Assembly: GCF_016598475.1 (NCBI RefSeq)
Contig: NZ_JAEMUX010000013.1
Coordinates: forward strand, 1 to 64,000
Length of the DNA: 64,000 bases
Reading direction: 5' to 3'
Source: Streptomyces adelaidensis
GTDB taxonomy: Bacteria; Actinomycetota; Actinomycetes; Streptomycetales; Streptomycetaceae
Below, one piece after another: positions 61,449-64,000 of this stretch (position 1 is the first letter of the stretch; the number at the start of each line of letters is the position of its first letter). The notes below the pieces were generated by a model. That model searched no databases and had not been told where the DNA came from. It worked only from the letters and a program-made list of their open reading frames with translations. Position numbers and translations under genes: made by a program.

Positions 61449-63181
61449 CAGGCTGCCTCCGCTTCCGTGAGCTGGGAGAGCACGATCTCCCGGTAGGTCT
61501 CGTTGTCGGCCATCAGCTCGTGGTGGCGTCCGGTGCCGACGACCCGGCCCTCGTCGAGGACGACGATCCGGTCGGCGTCCCGGATGGTCGCCACCCGCTG
61601 GGCGACGATCACGACCGTCGCGTCGGCGGTCTCCCGCGCCAGCGCCGCGCGCAGGGCGGCGTCCGTCGCGTAGTCGAGCGCGGAGAACGAGTCGTCGAAC
61701 AGATAGATCCCCGGGCCCTGCACCAGCGTCCGCGCGATCGCGAGCCGCTGCCGCTGCCCGCCCGACACATTCGTCCCGCCCTGCGCGATGGGCGCGCCAA
61801 GCCCGCCGTCCAGCCGGGACACGAACTCCTTGGCCTGCGCCACCTCCAGCGCGTGCCACAACTCCTCGTCGGTCGCGTCCGGATTGCCGTACCGCAGGTT
61901 CGTCGCCACGGTCCCGGAGAAGAGATACGGCTTCTGCGGCACCAGCCCCACGGTCCTGGCCAGCAGCCGCGGATCAAGGGTCCGTACGTCGACGCCGTCC
62001 ACGAGCACCTCGCCCTCGGTGACGTCGAACAGCCGCGGCACCAGCCCGAGCAGCGTCGACTTCCCGCTGCCCGTGGACCCGATGACGGCGGTCGTCTCAC
62101 CCGGCCGCGCCGTGACCTCGATCGACCTGAGCACCGGCTCCTCGGCCCCCGGGTAGCGGAAACCCGCACCCCGTACCTCCAGGAACCCACGCCGCCGCAG
62201 CTCCCGTACGGGCTCGGTGGGCGGCACGACACTCGTCTCGGTGTCGAGGACCTCCTGAATGCGCTCGGCGCACACTTCCGCGCGCGGCATCATCATGAAC
62301 ATGAAGGTGGCCATCATCACGGACATGACGATCTGCATCAGATAGGCGAGGAACGCGGTGAGCGCCCCGATCTCCATGCCCCCGCTGTCGATCCGGTGCG
62401 CCCCGAACCACACCACCGCGATCGACGAGACGTTCACGACCGTCATCACGATGGGGAACATCAGCGCCAGCAGCCGCCCGGTCCCCAGGGACACCTCGGT
62501 CAGGTCGGCGTTCGCCGCCCGGAAGCGGTCCTTCTCGTAGTCGTCCTTCACGAACGCCCGGATGACCCGGTTGCCGGTGATCTGCTCCCGCAGCACCCGG
62601 TTCACCGTGTCGAGCCGCTCCTGCATCAGCCGGAACTGGGGGCGCAACCGGCGCACGATCAGGCTGACGGAGATCCCGAGCACTGGTACGACGGCGAGCA
62701 GCACCCCGGACAACGGCACATCGAGACCGAGTGCCAGCACGATGCCGCCCACACACATGATCGGCGCCGACACCACCAGCGTGAACGTCATCAGCACCAG
62801 CATCTGCACCTGCTGCACATCGTTCGTCGTCCGCGTGATCAGCGACGGCGCACCGAAGTGACCGACCTCACGCGCCGAGAACGACTGCACCCGGTCGAAC
62901 ACGGCCGCCCTGATGTCCCGGCCGACCGCCGACGCCGTACGGGCGCCGTAGTACACGGCCCCGATGTTGCACACGACCTGCACCAGCGAGATGCCGATCA
63001 TCAGCGCGCCGAAGGACAGGATGTAACCCGTGTCCCCCTCCACCACACCGTTGTCGATGATGTCCGCGTTCAGCGTCGGCAGATAGAGCGTGGCGCACGT
63101 CTGTACGAACTGCAGCAGCACCAACAGGACAATGGGTTTCTTGTACGGACGAAGATGACTTCTCAGCAATCGTATGAGCAC
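61448..63181 (-). CDS. ABC exporter half-transporter, degenerate Walker B partner
   Basis: 577 aa from GTG at 63181 (VLIRLLRSHLRPYKKP). Six membrane helices, Walker A GSTGSGKSTLLGLVPRLF, canonical signature NVSGGQRQRLAIART, but Walker B GIYLFDDSFSALD with Asp in place of the catalytic Glu. Together with the next gene this gives one competent and one degenerate ATP site, as in TM287/288 or LmrCD. Substrate (drug or lipid) unknown. First gene of the operon. Confidence 0.92.
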   Translation of the reverse strand: MLIRLLRSHLRPYKKPIVLLVLLQFVQTCATLYLPTLNADIIDNGVVEGDTGYILSFGALMIGISLVQVVCNIGAVYYGARTASAVGRDIRAAVFDRVQSFSAREVGHFGAPSLITRTTNDVQQVQMLVLMTFTLVVSAPIMCVGGIVLALGLDVPLSGVLLAVVPVLGISVSLIVRRLRPQFRLMQERLDTVNRVLREQITGNRVIRAFVKDDYEKDRFRAANADLTEVSLGTGRLLALMFPIVMTVVNVSSIAVVWFGAHRIDSGGMEIGALTAFLAYLMQIVMSVMMATFMFMMMPRAEVCAERIQEVLDTETSVVPPTEPVRELRRRGFLEVRGAGFRYPGAEEPVLRSIEVTARPGETTAVIGSTGSGKSTLLGLVPRLFDVTEGEVLVDGVDVRTLDPRLLARTVGLVPQKPYLFSGTVATNLRYGNPDATDEELWHALEVAQAKEFVSRLDGGLGAPIAQGGTNVSGGQRQRLAIARTLVQGPGIYLFDDSFSALDYATDAALRAALARETADATVVIVAQRVATIRDADRIVVLDEGRVVGTGRHHELMADNETYREIVLSQLTEAEAA

Positions 63182-63299
63182 GCGAGATCTCTCGGAGTCG
63201 AGGACGAGGATGTGGATGCACCACCCCCCATCGTCCGACACTCCACCCGCGTTACCTCAACCGAATTAACCCAACGGTGAAGGATCGGTGTTCCGCCCC

Positions 63300-63360
63300 C
63301 GGAGAGGACGGGCGACCGCCGCGACCAGCCACGACGAACCCGCGGCCGTCCGAAGCCCGG
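63300..63360. repeat. REP-type intergenic repeat, copy F (partial)
   Basis: Contains GCGACCAGCCACGACGAACC, the right half of the repeat family as at 9165-9190, without the hairpin half. It lies between the ABC operon promoter and the end of the xylulokinase gene. Confidence 0.55.
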
Positions 63361-63373
63361 CTACGGCGGGCGT

Positions 63374-64000
63374 CTACGCCCGAAATGCTCCGGGGTGAGT
63401 CTGCTCACGTACCGATACGTACTGCTGCCGAACCGCCTGTCCGACCGCCAGGTCGTCCGCCGGATCCAGCACCTGCGCGGCCGCTCCGGGCCACAGTGGC
63501 GGCGTACGCGGATCGAGGGTCCCCTGGGTGACTCCGAGCGCCCAGGCGGCCTGCCGGGCCGCCCCCACCGCCGCGTAGTCCGCCGGCTGCGGCACCACGA
63601 TCTGCACCCCGAACAGCGCGGGCGCCGCCGCCTGCACCGCGGGCAGTTCGGCCGCCGCACCCAGCAGGAAGATCCGCCGCACATCGACGCCCCGCCCGCG
63701 CAGCACGTCCAGCGCGTCCGCGAGCCCGCACAGCATGCCCTCGAACGCGGCCCGCGCGAAGTGCTCCGGCTTCATCGACTCCCGCCGCAGCCCGGCCAGC
63801 GTCCCGGCCGTGTGCGGCAGATTCGGTGTCCGCTCGCCCTCCAGATACGGCAGCATGACCAGCCCGTGCGACCCCGGCGTCGACTTCATCGCCAGCTCGG
63901 ACAGCGCCTCCAGATCGGCCACTCCCAGCATCTCGGTGGCCCCGCGCAGCGTCCGTACGGCGTTCATCGTGGTGACGACCGGCAGATGCATCCCCGTGGC
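63374..64000 (-). CDS. xylB: xylulokinase, C-terminal part (continues beyond the window)
   Basis: At least 208 residues of a FGGY-family sugar kinase. The reading frame is open at the window edge (ATGMHLPVVTTMNAVRT). LVMLPYLEGERTPNLPHTAG and the C-terminal domain IFLLGAAAELPAVQAAAPALFG, PQPADYAAVGAARQAAWALG match xylulokinase. Phosphorylates D-xylulose in xylose catabolism. The usual GGGAxSxxW motif reads LGAAAELPA, a mild variation. The N-terminal half is outside the window. Confidence 0.85.
   Translation of the reverse strand, partial: ATGMHLPVVTTMNAVRTLRGATEMLGVADLEALSELAMKSTPGSHGLVMLPYLEGERTPNLPHTAGTLAGLRRESMKPEHFARAAFEGMLCGLADALDVLRGRGVDVRRIFLLGAAAELPAVQAAAPALFGVQIVVPQPADYAAVGAARQAAWALGVTQGTLDPRTPPLWPGAAAQVLDPADDLAVGQAVRQQYVSVREQTHPGAFRA

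Overview
The window is chromosomal DNA of a high-GC actinomycete, almost certainly a Streptomyces. The evidence is GC-saturated third codon positions, many GTG starts, several apparently leaderless promoters, an HrdA-type sigma factor next to dnaG, and Streptomyces-type small-protein operons. From memory, the order ppdK, nirBD, SoxR-type FMN reductase, nasA, dGTPase, dnaG, hrdA matches one arm of the S. coelicolor core chromosome read in the SCO2494 to SCO2465 direction. I could not check this by alignment.

Layout. 1-0.9 kb: the right end of a mobile-type segment (small cargo genes and two strong hairpins) that has cut off the 3' part of a VOC gene. 0.8-4.8 kb: VOC/CGNR divergent pair, an SRPBCC protein and a PAS-GAF-PP2C phosphatase. 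4.9-9.1 kb: Tn3 transposase remnant, DHA2 exporter, tRNA-dihydrouridine synthase and a polysaccharide pyruvyl transferase. 9.3-14.5 kb: two glycoside hydrolases and a ROK regulator, a carbohydrate-use locus. 14.6-17.9 kb: a structured leader and ppdK. 17.9-26.5 kb: accessory region with a frameshifted HTH regulator, a chain of tiny overlapping genes, a glycosyltransferase/condensation-domain pair, response-regulator and PhoX debris, an SDR and a CPT-like kinase. 26.6-29.1 kb: ArsR regulator divergent from a degenerate-P450/PEP-mutase fusion.

29.1-33.2 kb holds the assimilatory nitrite reductase operon. It is followed by a TSUP permease, a class F sortase with a likely surface partner, a SoxR-type FMN reductase and a membrane-tethered ECF sigma factor. 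39-44.3 kb: a DUF318/TIGR03943 permease pair, an M4 protease gene lacking its propeptide region, a GGCT-fold protein and a Tat lipoprotein dioxygenase. 44.4-50.2 kb: a GH36 alpha-galactosidase with very large repeat insertions, a GAF protein and assimilatory nitrate reductase. 50.5-55.8 kb: secreted protein, SanA-like protein, sirohydrochlorin chelatase, dGTPase and a ferredoxin-reductase-like flavoprotein. 55.9-59.4 kb: dnaG and hrdA. 59.5-63.2 kb: a heterodimeric ABC exporter. 63.4 kb to the end: a xylulokinase continuing past the window.

Functional links. Nitrate reductase (nasA), nitrite reductase (nirB/nirD), an accompanying flavoprotein and a siroheme-chelatase-like gene together cover nitrate to ammonium. 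The two nitrogen operons carry GWAAC boxes at identical distances from their start codons, as expected for shared GlnR control.

Two themes stand out. First, in-frame tandem repeats have expanded inside several enzymes (GH36, nitrate reductase, an MGH1-like hydrolase, the sigma factor, the P450/PEPM fusion). Every coding repeat unit is a multiple of 3 bp, while two noncoding or gene-end repeats have 17 and 25 bp units. Second, an intergenic repeat family with a GCGCGGGGAACTGCGCGAC core recurs through the window. No rRNA, tRNA or CRISPR array was seen.
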